From: a virus
DNA length: 31,385 nucleotides
Reading direction: 5' to 3' (one strand)
Virus record (IMG/VR): IMGVR_UViG_3300037041_000487
Span: 1 to 31,385 of that record
Notes under the pieces: model-generated
Told to the model about the DNA's origin: nothing
What the model saw: only the letters and a program-made list of their open reading frames with translations
Database searches by the model: none
Shown here: positions 12,977 to 20,989 of the stretch, piece by piece
Layout: each line of letters starts with the position of its first letter
How positions within the stretch are numbered: position 1 is the first letter of the stretch
Position numbers and translations under genes: made by a program

Positions 12977-13549
12977 TTATCTAAACCAACCTAAACCAAT
13001 TCTTCTATATTCGTATGGTCGTCTGTCGCGTCCGTCGCTAATCTCGAAAGCGTTCGACGGATACACGTTTGTTTGTGACCAAATTTGGTTCGTCGTGTTT
13101 GTCATGTATTCAGGAAAGTCGCTAGAGTTATGACACAAATAATCAACCATTCTTTGCGTGTAAAACATAGCTTGTTGACGCGCTTGATCGCGGTAGTTCT
13201 GCAAATCAGTTTGGCTTATTGGTGTAGTATCTTCGCTTGTGCGAATTACTAAACTTCCGTTATCCGTTTTAACGTACAAATGCGGAAGCACTTCGTACAT
13301 GGTCCACCACATTATCATTCGACGCAAGTAATTGTCAAGAAGGGTTGCGTATGCGCCTGTAATATCGTCGTTCACAACATCTTCTTTGATGCGGTTGTAC
13401 AAATCAGTTCCTAAATACAACTGTGCGTATTTGTCCTGCGACAAATAAATTGCAGGATACAAAAGCAAGGGATCAACCGAGCCGTTAATCCATGTATATT
13501 TTTTGATATAATTTTCGTCAATGAGTAGAACTTCGGGTTGTAGTGCCAT
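12977..13549 (-). CDS. head-tail connector protein (DUF6712-like)
   Basis: A 190-residue protein, mainly helical, with an aromatic-rich centre (YLRRMIMWWTMYEVLPHLY, about 74-92) and a C-terminal arm (RDRRPYEYRRIGLGWFR). In Bacteroidetes phages, proteins of this type next to the portal are connector or neck proteins of the head-completion group. It starts four bases after the portal stop. The role is from position and general look rather than a motif. Confidence 0.65.
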   Translation of the reverse strand: MALQPEVLLIDENYIKKYTWINGSVDPLLLYPAIYLSQDKYAQLYLGTDLYNRIKEDVVNDDITGAYATLLDNYLRRMIMWWTMYEVLPHLYVKTDNGSLVIRTSEDTTPISQTDLQNYRDQARQQAMFYTQRMVDYLCHNSSDFPEYMTNTTNQIWSQTNVYPSNAFEISDGRDRRPYEYRRIGLGWFR

Positions 13550-13552
13550 TTT

Positions 13553-15241
13553 TTATGAGTATTTTATTGAACCTCGTGAGGGTGTGTTAATTGGAGCAAC
13601 ACCTTCCGCTCCTTTTTGTGGTACAAATGGATTGTTACCAACTCGCTTGTCGTTATTTAATCCGTCGTTTGGAAGTACACGACCTTTTGAATCTCTCTTT
13701 CTAATGTAGATTTGACGCTTCCAGAAGTGATGACAAAATGCGCCACCTTTCCAAACAAAAATATCGTAGGTATTTGAACCGCCTGGTCCGAAGTCGGGGT
13801 TAATGTCGGGGTCTTTGCTCATCTTTTCAATATCTTCATATCTAAAAGACAAACCTGCTTGTGAAATGCTTACCATTTCTTGACAAAACTCACGACTGTT
13901 TTCGCTTAAATTTTGCGAGTAAGCGTAACGCAATTTATAAAGTCCTGTATCTCCAAAAGGCGACCTTTCGTCTGCGTTTGCGTAAGTACGCGCACTCATA
14001 TATTCTTGACGGAAATTAGCTTCGTTTTCGGGTTCTGTTACGTCTTCTTCACTCAACAACTCCCACTCGTCTAAATCAACTAATTCAGCTTTCTCTTTTA
14101 GCGCGTTAATCCAAAGACGACCTTGCTCATCTGAAAAGTCATTTTCAGCAGCAACTACTTTTTTTTTTAACTCAATACTTTGAACCGTTGGTTGAACAAC
14201 AACTACTTCGTCAAAAACGCTATTCATTGTGATAGTTAAATCACTTCCAAGAATAGGAGCGAATGTGTTTGTTATGATGCGTTGGTAAGGCTTGATTACT
14301 TGGTTGTTGAATATCTCCATACCAACCAACATTTCGTCCTTATTAGAACCGAAGCCTGTTGTATCTCTAATTCCGTGAATCAATGGTGAAACAACGCGGT
14401 GTCCAACCATAATTTGCTTCGCTGTTTCTTCACTTAAAAATTGATATTGCTTATCTGCGTCCGACAAAGGAAACGATTGTATATCGGGAGCGCGTGTAGG
14501 ATCTTCGTTGAAGGTCATTAAGAACTTACCCGCGTTACTTGCACCGCTCAATCTTTCCTCCCACTCGCGACGAATAGCTTCGCGTTCTTCTTTCTGCGGT
14601 ATGCCGTTCAAGAAGTTTATAATGAACGAAGGGAATAAACCATTCAAGATATTGTTAACGTGGTAAAGTCCCATTTGATAAGACAATTCAACGTAATTCA
14701 ACGCACCGAAGTAGTCAGGTTTTGCGTAGTACGAAGAACCCGCCATCATTCCGTGTGCGTAGATTACTTGACGCGGCTGTTCTTCCGCTTGCGAAGGATT
14801 GAACGCAGGAATAAATTCAGGCTTTCCTTTTTTGCTGCGTGTATTTGCCCAGTCTTTCGAATACCAAATTCCTGTAATGTCGTCTTCTTCTTTGTCGTAT
14901 GCAAGTCTACAATTCTCAAAAGGCAAGTGGTTGATTTTAACAACGCGTGTAAAGTCCATTGACCAAATAACTTCAGCAACAAATGCACCTTGAAGTTTTA
15001 AGTCGAACGCGATACCTTGAAGTGCGTTGTCGAGAATTGTTCCCGTTCCTTGTCCTTCTATCATGTAAGCAATTGAGTTCGTCAATGCGTTGTGAATAGG
15101 GCTATTGTAATAAAGCGTGATTAGGTGCTGAGGAAATAAGTTATTGAAACCGTAGTCAATCCAACCTGCGCGATTGTCTTTTTCAACCGCTTCAACTGGC
15201 TGATACATTGATAGGTTTATTGCTTGTATATTGTTTTCCAT
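13553..15241 (-). CDS. portal protein with C-terminal extension
   Basis: A 562-residue protein. The first 370 residues look like a Bacteroidetes phage portal: YNSPIHNALTNSIAYMIEG (45-63), VAEVIWSMDFTRVVKINHLP, and the stem/wing region GHRVVSPLIHGIRDTTGFGS with NKDEMLVGMEIFNNQVIKPY. Twelve copies form the DNA channel at one capsid vertex and dock the terminase. Residues about 430-520 are a separate domain, RYAYSQNLSENSREFCQEMV, then DFGPGGSNTYDIF and GGAFCHHFW (499-507), rich in Cys and His, resembling MuF-type minor head domains fused to portals. Normal size for such fusions. Confidence 0.85.
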   Translation of the reverse strand: MENNIQAINLSMYQPVEAVEKDNRAGWIDYGFNNLFPQHLITLYYNSPIHNALTNSIAYMIEGQGTGTILDNALQGIAFDLKLQGAFVAEVIWSMDFTRVVKINHLPFENCRLAYDKEEDDITGIWYSKDWANTRSKKGKPEFIPAFNPSQAEEQPRQVIYAHGMMAGSSYYAKPDYFGALNYVELSYQMGLYHVNNILNGLFPSFIINFLNGIPQKEEREAIRREWEERLSGASNAGKFLMTFNEDPTRAPDIQSFPLSDADKQYQFLSEETAKQIMVGHRVVSPLIHGIRDTTGFGSNKDEMLVGMEIFNNQVIKPYQRIITNTFAPILGSDLTITMNSVFDEVVVVQPTVQSIELKKKVVAAENDFSDEQGRLWINALKEKAELVDLDEWELLSEEDVTEPENEANFRQEYMSARTYANADERSPFGDTGLYKLRYAYSQNLSENSREFCQEMVSISQAGLSFRYEDIEKMSKDPDINPDFGPGGSNTYDIFVWKGGAFCHHFWKRQIYIRKRDSKGRVLPNDGLNNDKRVGNNPFVPQKGAEGVAPINTPSRGSIKYS

Positions 15242-15244
15242 TTT

Positions 15245-15628
15245 TTATGCACCTGTATATATTACGTCTACGGGAATCGTAGGCGATGAAACGTCGAAGT
15301 AAATTGTTCCGTCTTGAAGAATCATTGAACCACGTTCAACAAGTCCAACAACGGAAGCGTTTGTTGGATCTAAATTGTCGTCGCTGTTTTGACCGTACAC
15401 ATCGTACTTGTATTTGCCCGCGTCGACAAGACCAACTGTTGTTAAACGTATTTTAGTAACACGTTCGTTTTCGTTTATAACCTCAACGACTTGTGCGAGT
15501 TGTTCGCCTGTCATTTCGTAGGTTAAAACAAGAAGGTAGTAAGTAAATGCAACGTTGAAGAAAGCGCGCCCTTCGTCGAGTGAAAGCCACGCGTCTTGAT
15601 TCGCTGTGTTTGTATTCAAATAAACCAT
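15245..15628 (-). CDS. hypothetical structural protein, 127 aa
   Basis: A beta-rich, acidic protein with a hydrophobic helix (FFNVAFTYYLLVLTYEM, 23-39) and a domain ending FDVSSPTIPVDVIYTG. It lies between the tail-tube-like protein and the portal. The position suggests a head-tail joining or decoration protein, but no family is recognised. Confidence 0.75.
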   Translation of the reverse strand: MVYLNTNTANQDAWLSLDEGRAFFNVAFTYYLLVLTYEMTGEQLAQVVEVINENERVTKIRLTTVGLVDAGKYKYDVYGQNSDDNLDPTNASVVGLVERGSMILQDGTIYFDVSSPTIPVDVIYTGA

Positions 15629-15660
15629 TCTATCCTTTTATTTGTTCGATGAAATTACAT

Positions 15661-15689
15661 CACAGAGGGACGCTTTGCCCCTCTATGTG
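15661..15689. other. hairpin in the gap 15629-15706
   Basis: CACAGAGGG (15661-15669) pairs with CCCTC/TATGTG (15679-15689) with a two-base bulge and a 9-nt loop. On the leftward transcript it has no T-run after it; on the rightward strand a T-run follows only 16 bases later. More likely mRNA processing or stabilisation than termination. Confidence 0.45.
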
Positions 15690-15706
15690 TAAAAGTTTTT
15701 TTGTTA

Positions 15707-16222
15707 TTATGGAACAAGTTCCGAAGGAGAGTCGGCTAACAAATTAGCACGCTTAACGCTTTCTTGAACAAACGCTAAAGTGTAACCGTGAGCGTCACCA
15801 AAAACAGTACCTGTTGCACCTGTTGCGGTAGAAAGGTCTGCTCCGTTTTCAACACCAACAGCCCACCAATTGTCGTTTGCATCTTGAATGAAAACAACAA
15901 CGCGAGTAGTCGCAACACTTTGCAATTCCAAACGCTTTGCGCTTGATAATTTCTGCAACATAACGTTAACCGTTTGCGTGTAAAAAACAGTACCTGCATC
16001 TCGGTTGAAGTTGATTGTTTCTTCGAACGAAGCCGTTTGTGTTGGTAATTCGTAGGTGTATAAATCAGTATTTGCTGGTAATGCTGTAATGACTTCAGTT
16101 CCGTCTAAAGTAATCTCTTGAGGGAAGTCACTATACCATTCAGCCAAAACGATTCTTTTCACTCCACCTACACCGTCTTTGCAGTCTAGGTCGAAGCCAA
16201 TTGATAATTCACAATTTGCCAT
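15707..16222 (-). CDS. probable tail tube or structural protein
   Basis: A 171-residue beta-rich protein (FEETINFNRDAGTVFYTQTV, about 66-85; VFIQDANDNWWAVGVENGAD), with a short C-terminal tail ending DSPSELVP. The motif NNWWAVGxENGxxLxTATG-like is typical of abundant beta-sandwich structural proteins in Bacteroidetes siphophages. It lies directly after the capsid gene, behind a hairpin that may set its level. I prefer tail tube, but a head decoration protein is possible. Confidence 0.6.
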   Translation of the reverse strand: MANCELSIGFDLDCKDGVGGVKRIVLAEWYSDFPQEITLDGTEVITALPANTDLYTYELPTQTASFEETINFNRDAGTVFYTQTVNVMLQKLSSAKRLELQSVATTRVVVFIQDANDNWWAVGVENGADLSTATGATGTVFGDAHGYTLAFVQESVKRANLLADSPSELVP

Positions 16223-16245
16223 ATTATTAATGTTTTTATTAGCAC

Positions 16246-16277
16246 AAAAGAGGGGTGGTTTTTATGCCACCACCTCT
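16246..16277 (-). terminator. hairpin after the capsid gene, probably a partial terminator
   Basis: On the leftward strand AGAGGTGGTGG (16277-16267) pairs with CCACCCCTCT (16258-16249), ten pairs with one bulged base, followed by TTTTG. The short T-run suggests partial termination or 3'-end protection of capsid mRNA. Confidence 0.55.
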
Positions 16278-16304
16278 ATTATGCAAGGGTTAGAATGGTT
16301 GAGA

Positions 16305-17207
16305 TTAGGCAGTGTATTGGTAGAACGCGATTTCGTCACCGAAGCCGTATTGTACACCTGCGAAGAATGAACAAGAAAAACGAACGTTGTTAGAAAGGTC
16401 GTATTGGTACATATCCAAAACTGCAACGGTGTTCCATTGGTCAAGTAAGTTAGTACCGAACCATAGGTTTGATTTTTGGTAAAACGCCATTGTGTCGTCG
16501 CTCATTCCTGGGCACTCAATAACGTCATACTGTCCCTGCCAGTTCATTACAACTGATTCTCCTTGATAAAGGTAGTATCCACCGCCAAGACCTAAGATAG
16601 CGCTTCTGTATGCTTCAGCAACGTTAGAAGAAACTGCGATAATTGGCTTCTCAGTTGCACGACGAACGCGTGTTGGAAGTGTCAAAACAAGTTTACCCAT
16701 TTCTTCGATTACGTTTCCTGAAGTGATTGCCTCTGGAGCAGCAACGTCAAGAACAGTACCGTCAGCTAAGAACAATGTTTCGAAACCGTCGTACTGACCA
16801 GCAGTTGCATTAACACCCTGCCAAATTAAAACTTCGTTGCGTGCTGCAACACCCGCCATAACGTTAGCAATTAATGCGTCAGTTAATGAAGCGTGAAGTT
16901 CTCCGTTCTGCTCTGAGCGAGATTCCCAATCCGATAAAAACGTATTTTTACAAAGTTGACGCTGAACTTGGAATTTCTCCAAAGTCAAGATACGCTCTGT
17001 AAGTGTTACTGTTCCTTGTGCGTCAAAGTCACAAGTAGCATTTGCAAACGTTACGTTGTCAACAAGACGACGAACAACTTGCTTATACTCGATGTTCTCT
17101 TTTACTGTAAGTGCAGCAAGTGATTCGTTGCTTAAAAATGCAGCGCGGATATATCCTGCTGCCTCTCTACCTGCATAGGTAGTTGTTAATGAAGTGGTAG
17201 TAGCCAT
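16305..17207 (-). CDS. major capsid protein (HK97-like fold)
   Basis: A 300-residue protein that would form the icosahedral shell. It has an N-arm and E-loop-like region (1-90), an A-domain and P-domain-like region with RVRRATEKPIIAVSSNVAEAYR (178-199), then YDVIECPGMSDDTMAFYQKS and LWFGTNLL (about 228-256), and a hydrophobic end EIAFYQYTA. Gene order (protease, scaffold-like protein, this gene, then head-tail proteins) supports the call. No frameshift or intron. Located between a scaffold-like gene and a strong 3' hairpin, in line with high expression. Confidence 0.85.
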   Translation of the reverse strand: MATTTSLTTTYAGREAAGYIRAAFLSNESLAALTVKENIEYKQVVRRLVDNVTFANATCDFDAQGTVTLTERILTLEKFQVQRQLCKNTFLSDWESRSEQNGELHASLTDALIANVMAGVAARNEVLIWQGVNATAGQYDGFETLFLADGTVLDVAAPEAITSGNVIEEMGKLVLTLPTRVRRATEKPIIAVSSNVAEAYRSAILGLGGGYYLYQGESVVMNWQGQYDVIECPGMSDDTMAFYQKSNLWFGTNLLDQWNTVAVLDMYQYDLSNNVRFSCSFFAGVQYGFGDEIAFYQYTA

Positions 17208-17223
17208 TTTTTATTGTGTTTTT

Positions 17224-17784
17224 TTATTTTTTTAAGTGAAATAAGAAGCGTTCTTCTGCGCTCATCTTGTTGTAAGATTTAGCAGGTGCGCTTACTTTTG
17301 ATTGTTTAACTTCTTTGATTGAAGTAGCGGCAGGTTGTGCGCTCAACTTCTCAACGTTAGCAGAAAGCTCGGTATTTGCCTTCTTGATGTCAGCAAGTTC
17401 GCTTTCTAATTTTGCAACCAAAGACAAAAGACCTTCAACCTCTTGATTGAATGTTTCTTCTTTAGCTTGTTCTTCGGTTTCTACTTCAACCTCAACTTCT
17501 GGTTCTTCAACCATTGGTTTCAATTCAACAAGTAGTCCGTCAGCAACTACAACAATAACTCCTTCGGCTGTTGTGTATTCTCCGTCCGCAACAACAACCT
17601 CGTTGCCTTCTGCGTCTTTAGCGAATACACGAACACCAGCAGCCCAAGTGTCGCTGTCAGAGTAGATGCTTGTTCCGTCCTCTAAGATCGCTTCAACCAT
17701 TTGTTTTACTTCAACCACTTCTTCAGCGGAGAGCGAAACATTGTGCTTTGCGAAAAGAGCGTTTACTTTTTCTCGTAAGTTCAT
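17224..17784 (-). CDS. scaffold-like prohead protein
   Basis: A 186-residue acidic protein from the ATG at 17784 (a longer reading to 17856 begins in an AT-rich leader). The N-terminal half is soluble and acidic (AEEVVEVKQMVEAILEDGTS); the middle has a coiled coil (EGLLSLVAKLESELADIKKA) and an Ala/Val/Lys-rich linker; the end is basic (YNKMSAEERFLFHLKK). The charge split and coiled coil just before the capsid gene are typical of scaffolds. It would guide capsid assembly and be removed by the protease encoded upstream. Confidence 0.72.
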   Translation of the reverse strand: MNLREKVNALFAKHNVSLSAEEVVEVKQMVEAILEDGTSIYSDSDTWAAGVRVFAKDAEGNEVVVADGEYTTAEGVIVVVADGLLVELKPMVEEPEVEVEVETEEQAKEETFNQEVEGLLSLVAKLESELADIKKANTELSANVEKLSAQPAATSIKEVKQSKVSAPAKSYNKMSAEERFLFHLKK

Positions 17785-17881
17785 ATAAGTGTTTATTAAA
17801 TGTTTAGTACCTAAATAGAAAAACGCGTAGATTTGTTTCGTAATTCGATTTTTCATTGATTACTTTTTGATTTTAGGTTTG

Positions 17882-17912
17882 AACGGGGGAGTAGTTACCC
17901 CCGTTTTTTTTT
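17882..17912 (+). terminator. strong rightward terminator inside the leftward late unit
   Basis: AACGGGGG (17882-17889) pairs with CCCCCGTT (17898-17905), loop of eight, followed by a T-run to 17912. It is a textbook intrinsic terminator for rightward transcripts, where no rightward gene exists. In the leftward direction only two T follow the stem. It lies at the end of the 58-codon gene and in the leader of the scaffold-like gene. Confidence 0.8.
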
Positions 17913-18087
17913 ATCCTAAATTGTCAAGAATGTCATTCAGTACCTTCACCTCTTGTTCGTTCAACCCATACGTTTTAAAACCCATTTTACCACCCTCGTT
18001 CGTTATCTTCGTGAGTGCGTTAAGAAACAGGTTTGCGTCGTCGTTGAATAGTTCGACTTTTAGAAACCCCCCTGCTTCGATGTTCAT
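17911..18087 (-). CDS. hypothetical protein, 58 aa
   Basis: A 58-codon gene whose ATG directly follows the protease stop codon. The protein (GGFLKVELFNDDANLFLNAL ... NEQEVKVLNDILDNLG) is acidic, helical and soluble. Placed between protease and scaffold, it may be a structural or assembly accessory. Real because of the exact junction and normal codon pattern; no family recognised. Confidence 0.7.
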   Translation of the reverse strand: MNIEAGGFLKVELFNDDANLFLNALTKITNEGGKMGFKTYGLNEQEVKVLNDILDNLG

Positions 18088-18678
18088 TTAGTTCTCTTTC
18101 AAAAGCTGTTCAATTTCAGCAAGTATGGAAGCAAATTCTTCGTGTGCGCTTAAATACATTTCTTTTTCAACTTCAAAGTTTCCTTCAATTGAGAACCCAA
18201 GAACTTCTTTGTTTTGTATCTGTTGCTTTACTTCTTCATTCTCAACCTTCATGCAACCGAACCAAGTACCTTCTGGAAGGTCAAACCCGAAGTTTTTCGA
18301 CTTGTCGTTTTCACCTTCGATGATCCACGTTTCAACCAACGAAACACCGTCTACAACTTTCGCGTGTTCAACCGTTGCGTTGTTCGTCATATTTTGCTTC
18401 AAGTAATTGTAAGCGATTGAACGAATCGTGTCTTTCGAATACTTAACGTAGTATTCCTCGTCTGTCTTGTCGTTGCGTCGGTATATCAGTTGGTCAGGAA
18501 TCAATAGCGCGCCGTATAAAAGACCTCTAAAATCTTCTTTGAACTTTACCGTATGTTGGTCGCTTAACGCAACGAAGTCGACACCTATTGCAGGTTGTTC
18601 AACCATACTTATACAAAACACTCCGAGCAAACCTGCGTCGTCAATGCCGTATTCAATAACTTTAATTTTTTTATTCAT
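18088..18678 (-). CDS. XkdF-like prohead protease
   Basis: A 196-residue protein. Starts KKIKVIEYGIDDAGLLGVFCIS, then MVEQPAIGVDFVALS (25-39), typical of XkdF-family putative serine proteases of phage heads. Further matches are SLVETWIIEGENDKS, GTWFGCMKVENEEV and KEVLGFSIEGNF (about 161-172), with conserved His at 105 (VEHAKVVDGVS) as the likely catalytic residue. It would remove the scaffold and mature the capsid. Positioned two genes upstream of the capsid gene, as usual. Length is normal for the family. Confidence 0.82.
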   Translation of the reverse strand: MNKKIKVIEYGIDDAGLLGVFCISMVEQPAIGVDFVALSDQHTVKFKEDFRGLLYGALLIPDQLIYRRNDKTDEEYYVKYSKDTIRSIAYNYLKQNMTNNATVEHAKVVDGVSLVETWIIEGENDKSKNFGFDLPEGTWFGCMKVENEEVKQQIQNKEVLGFSIEGNFEVEKEMYLSAHEEFASILAEIEQLLKEN

Positions 18679-18689
18679 GTGTTTATTTT

Positions 18690-20771
18690 TTAACCGCCAA
18701 GACGCGATTGGTTTTGAATTAATTGTTGTGCTTCTAAATTGCTGCTCACTTGACCGCTTACGACGTATGCTTGCAATGGTGGTTGTTGGTTTGGTTGGTT
18801 TCCTAAGAAGGCGAAGTTCGCAGGTGAAGGAGCTTCAGTACCACCGCCGCTATTTGGCATACTTGAACTACCGCCACCACCACCACTTGTTCCACCACTA
18901 CCTTTAAATTGTTGTTTGCTTATGATAGCAACACGCGCAAGACCTGAAGCAATTGCTATTCCTGCCGCAACCGCAGCGCGAACGGGGGCGTCGGGTGTAA
19001 GTATCGCCATTTGCGAACGATACGCTCCTTGCGCTGCTAGGTATGTATCTATTGTCGCCGTTGCAATACTTACTCCCTTTTGAATTTCAAACGCTTTCTT
19101 TTGCTGTGCTTCGCTTTGTCCTGCAAACGCCGCTGCTAAATCGCCAATAATTGACAATGAAGTTTTCATTGCATCAACGCGAAGTTGTGCTTTTGCATCT
19201 TCAGCTTTTTTTAGTTCAGTAAGTTCTTTTGCCGCTGCTATTGCATTTGCTTCGTTTATTTTATCTTGAGCTGCTTTTTTATCAGCCGCTTCTTTTTCAT
19301 CTTCAGCTTTTTTCTTTTCATTTGCAGCAATTTGTTGTTCAAGTGCTAAATCGTCGTACTTGGTGTATATGTCAATTTCCGCAAGACGATATTTTTCAAT
19401 AATAAAAACTTTATCTTCTTCTGCTCCTTCCCAAGTTTGAAGCTCCTTTTCTTTTTTAAGTTCTAATTCATAAAGTTCATTTGCTTGTGCGCTTTGATTT
19501 GCTTTTATGTAGTCTTGTTGAACTTTTAGTTTTTCGGCTGCTAATTCTTTTTCAACTTTTAGTTCTTTCGCGGCACGAACTGCGTTATCTTCAAGAAGTT
19601 GTTCTTGTGCTTTTTGTGCTTCAGTTCGTTTTCTTTTTGATTCTTCTGCTGCTTTTGCTGCTGCGTCTTTTGAAGCTTTTGCAGATTCAGCATCACTGTT
19701 TGTTAAGCCCGTAATTTGTAACGCGTTTAATGCTTCTTGGTCATTATAAACACTTTCGGAAATCATTTCGATTTCTTTTTGTATATTCTGCAAATCGGTA
19801 ACGGTTGTACCCATACCACTTGTCAAAAAGTCGTTTGTGGTTTGCATCAATTTACCAACCCCACCAAGTTGGTCTGTAATCATTTTATTTGCCGCTGACA
19901 ATTCTGTCATCGTTCCAACACCCGCTTGCAATTTTACTTGTTTAGCGTACAATTCCTCAAGGTATGCCAACTTACCGCGCACCTTTGCTTCTTGTTGTAG
20001 CTTTTTAATCAACGCGTCTTTTGCAACTATTACTTGTCCCGTTGCATTGATGTCGTTAATGGTTGCAATGCCGTTAGCTTCTAACGCCGTGTTAACTTTT
20101 TCAAGTGCTAACTTTCTGTCTTTTTCACTTTTCGAATGGTCGTTAACCGTGCGTATTAATAATTCAATTTGTGCCGTTTGAATAGCTACGTCTTTCGTTG
20201 CAGTTTGCATCGCCTGACTTTTATTCATTCTGTCCATTGAATCTTCGTAAGTCAACGTGTACGTTTGCACCGCTGACTTTAAGTCGTCCCAGTATGCAAT
20301 CAATCCAACGAGAGCAGCACCCAACAAAAAGAATGGATTAGAAACAACCGAAACACCTAAGTCGACTAATCCTTTCGCCAACCCACCAACTTCATCTTTA
20401 AGCGTCTTAAAATCAATTTTAGATACAGCACTACCCATTCCCTTCAACGCTTGTCCTGCTCCTTTTAAATCGAGCGACATAAGACGTGAACCAAACAAAC
20501 CAACGTTATTCGAAAGACCTTCGAAAGCATTACCCGCGTTTGCGTTAATCTCTGCGGACAAGTCACCTATGCTATCTTTCAATTCGGCAGCACGCGCAGA
20601 CGCTTTCTTGAACGCGTCGCTAGACTGATCCATTGTCAACAACTGTTGTTGTAACGCACGCAATTCAGCCTTTGCGCTTGTAAATGCTTTAGTCGTATTT
20701 TCTGCCGCGTCGGTGGTTTGGTTTAATACCGTTACCGCGTTGCTCGATATGTTAAATTCTTTCGTTGCCAT
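18690..20771 (-). CDS. tape measure protein
   Basis: A 693-residue protein that sets tail length and leaves with the DNA. N-terminal coiled coil (KAELRALQQQLLTMDQSS), one strong membrane segment (NPFFLLGAALVGLIAYW, about 149-165), a long Lys/Glu/Ala coiled coil at about 370-530, a second hydrophobic stretch (AAVAAGIAIASGLARVAII, about 600-618), a Gly/Ser linker and an end with AYVVSGQVSSNLEAQQLIQ, a recurrent terminal motif in Bacteroidetes tape measures. By the usual rule of about 0.15 nm per residue the tail would be near 100 nm. It overlaps the small gene upstream by a TAATG junction. Confidence 0.92.
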   Translation of the reverse strand: MATKEFNISSNAVTVLNQTTDAAENTTKAFTSAKAELRALQQQLLTMDQSSDAFKKASARAAELKDSIGDLSAEINANAGNAFEGLSNNVGLFGSRLMSLDLKGAGQALKGMGSAVSKIDFKTLKDEVGGLAKGLVDLGVSVVSNPFFLLGAALVGLIAYWDDLKSAVQTYTLTYEDSMDRMNKSQAMQTATKDVAIQTAQIELLIRTVNDHSKSEKDRKLALEKVNTALEANGIATINDINATGQVIVAKDALIKKLQQEAKVRGKLAYLEELYAKQVKLQAGVGTMTELSAANKMITDQLGGVGKLMQTTNDFLTSGMGTTVTDLQNIQKEIEMISESVYNDQEALNALQITGLTNSDAESAKASKDAAAKAAEESKRKRTEAQKAQEQLLEDNAVRAAKELKVEKELAAEKLKVQQDYIKANQSAQANELYELELKKEKELQTWEGAEEDKVFIIEKYRLAEIDIYTKYDDLALEQQIAANEKKKAEDEKEAADKKAAQDKINEANAIAAAKELTELKKAEDAKAQLRVDAMKTSLSIIGDLAAAFAGQSEAQQKKAFEIQKGVSIATATIDTYLAAQGAYRSQMAILTPDAPVRAAVAAGIAIASGLARVAIISKQQFKGSGGTSGGGGGSSSMPNSGGGTEAPSPANFAFLGNQPNQQPPLQAYVVSGQVSSNLEAQQLIQNQSRLGG

Positions 20772-20989
20772 TATGTGAATAGGTTATATAAAACAAATAT
20801 CCAAAACGACATATTTGCTGAAATGTATAATGTTTTCCATACATAATGCTTCCATAGTTTTAGCTTACGCGAACCTTGCGCTATTAGTCCTTCTTTGCTG
20901 TTGCTCTTTATGTTTAGCTTTATTAATTCTAAACAGGCAACCATTGCCGTTGCTTTATTTTGAAGCGGTTCCTTTGAAATCTGTTCCAT
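20771..20989 (-). CDS. small protein before the tape measure, 72 aa
   Basis: A 72-residue protein with a C-terminal membrane-like segment (LYISANMSFWIFVLYNLF, about 54-71). It overlaps the end of the big tail gene by 35 bases and joins the tape measure start directly (TAATG). Its place would suit a small tail chaperone, but the membrane segment does not. Function unknown. Confidence 0.6.
   Translation of the reverse strand: MEQISKEPLQNKATAMVACLELIKLNIKSNSKEGLIAQGSRKLKLWKHYVWKTLYISANMSFWIFVLYNLFT

Noticed and set aside
19481-20628. Rightward ORFs over the tape measure gene
   Set aside because: Shadows of the coiled-coil codons; unlikely composition and no leaders.
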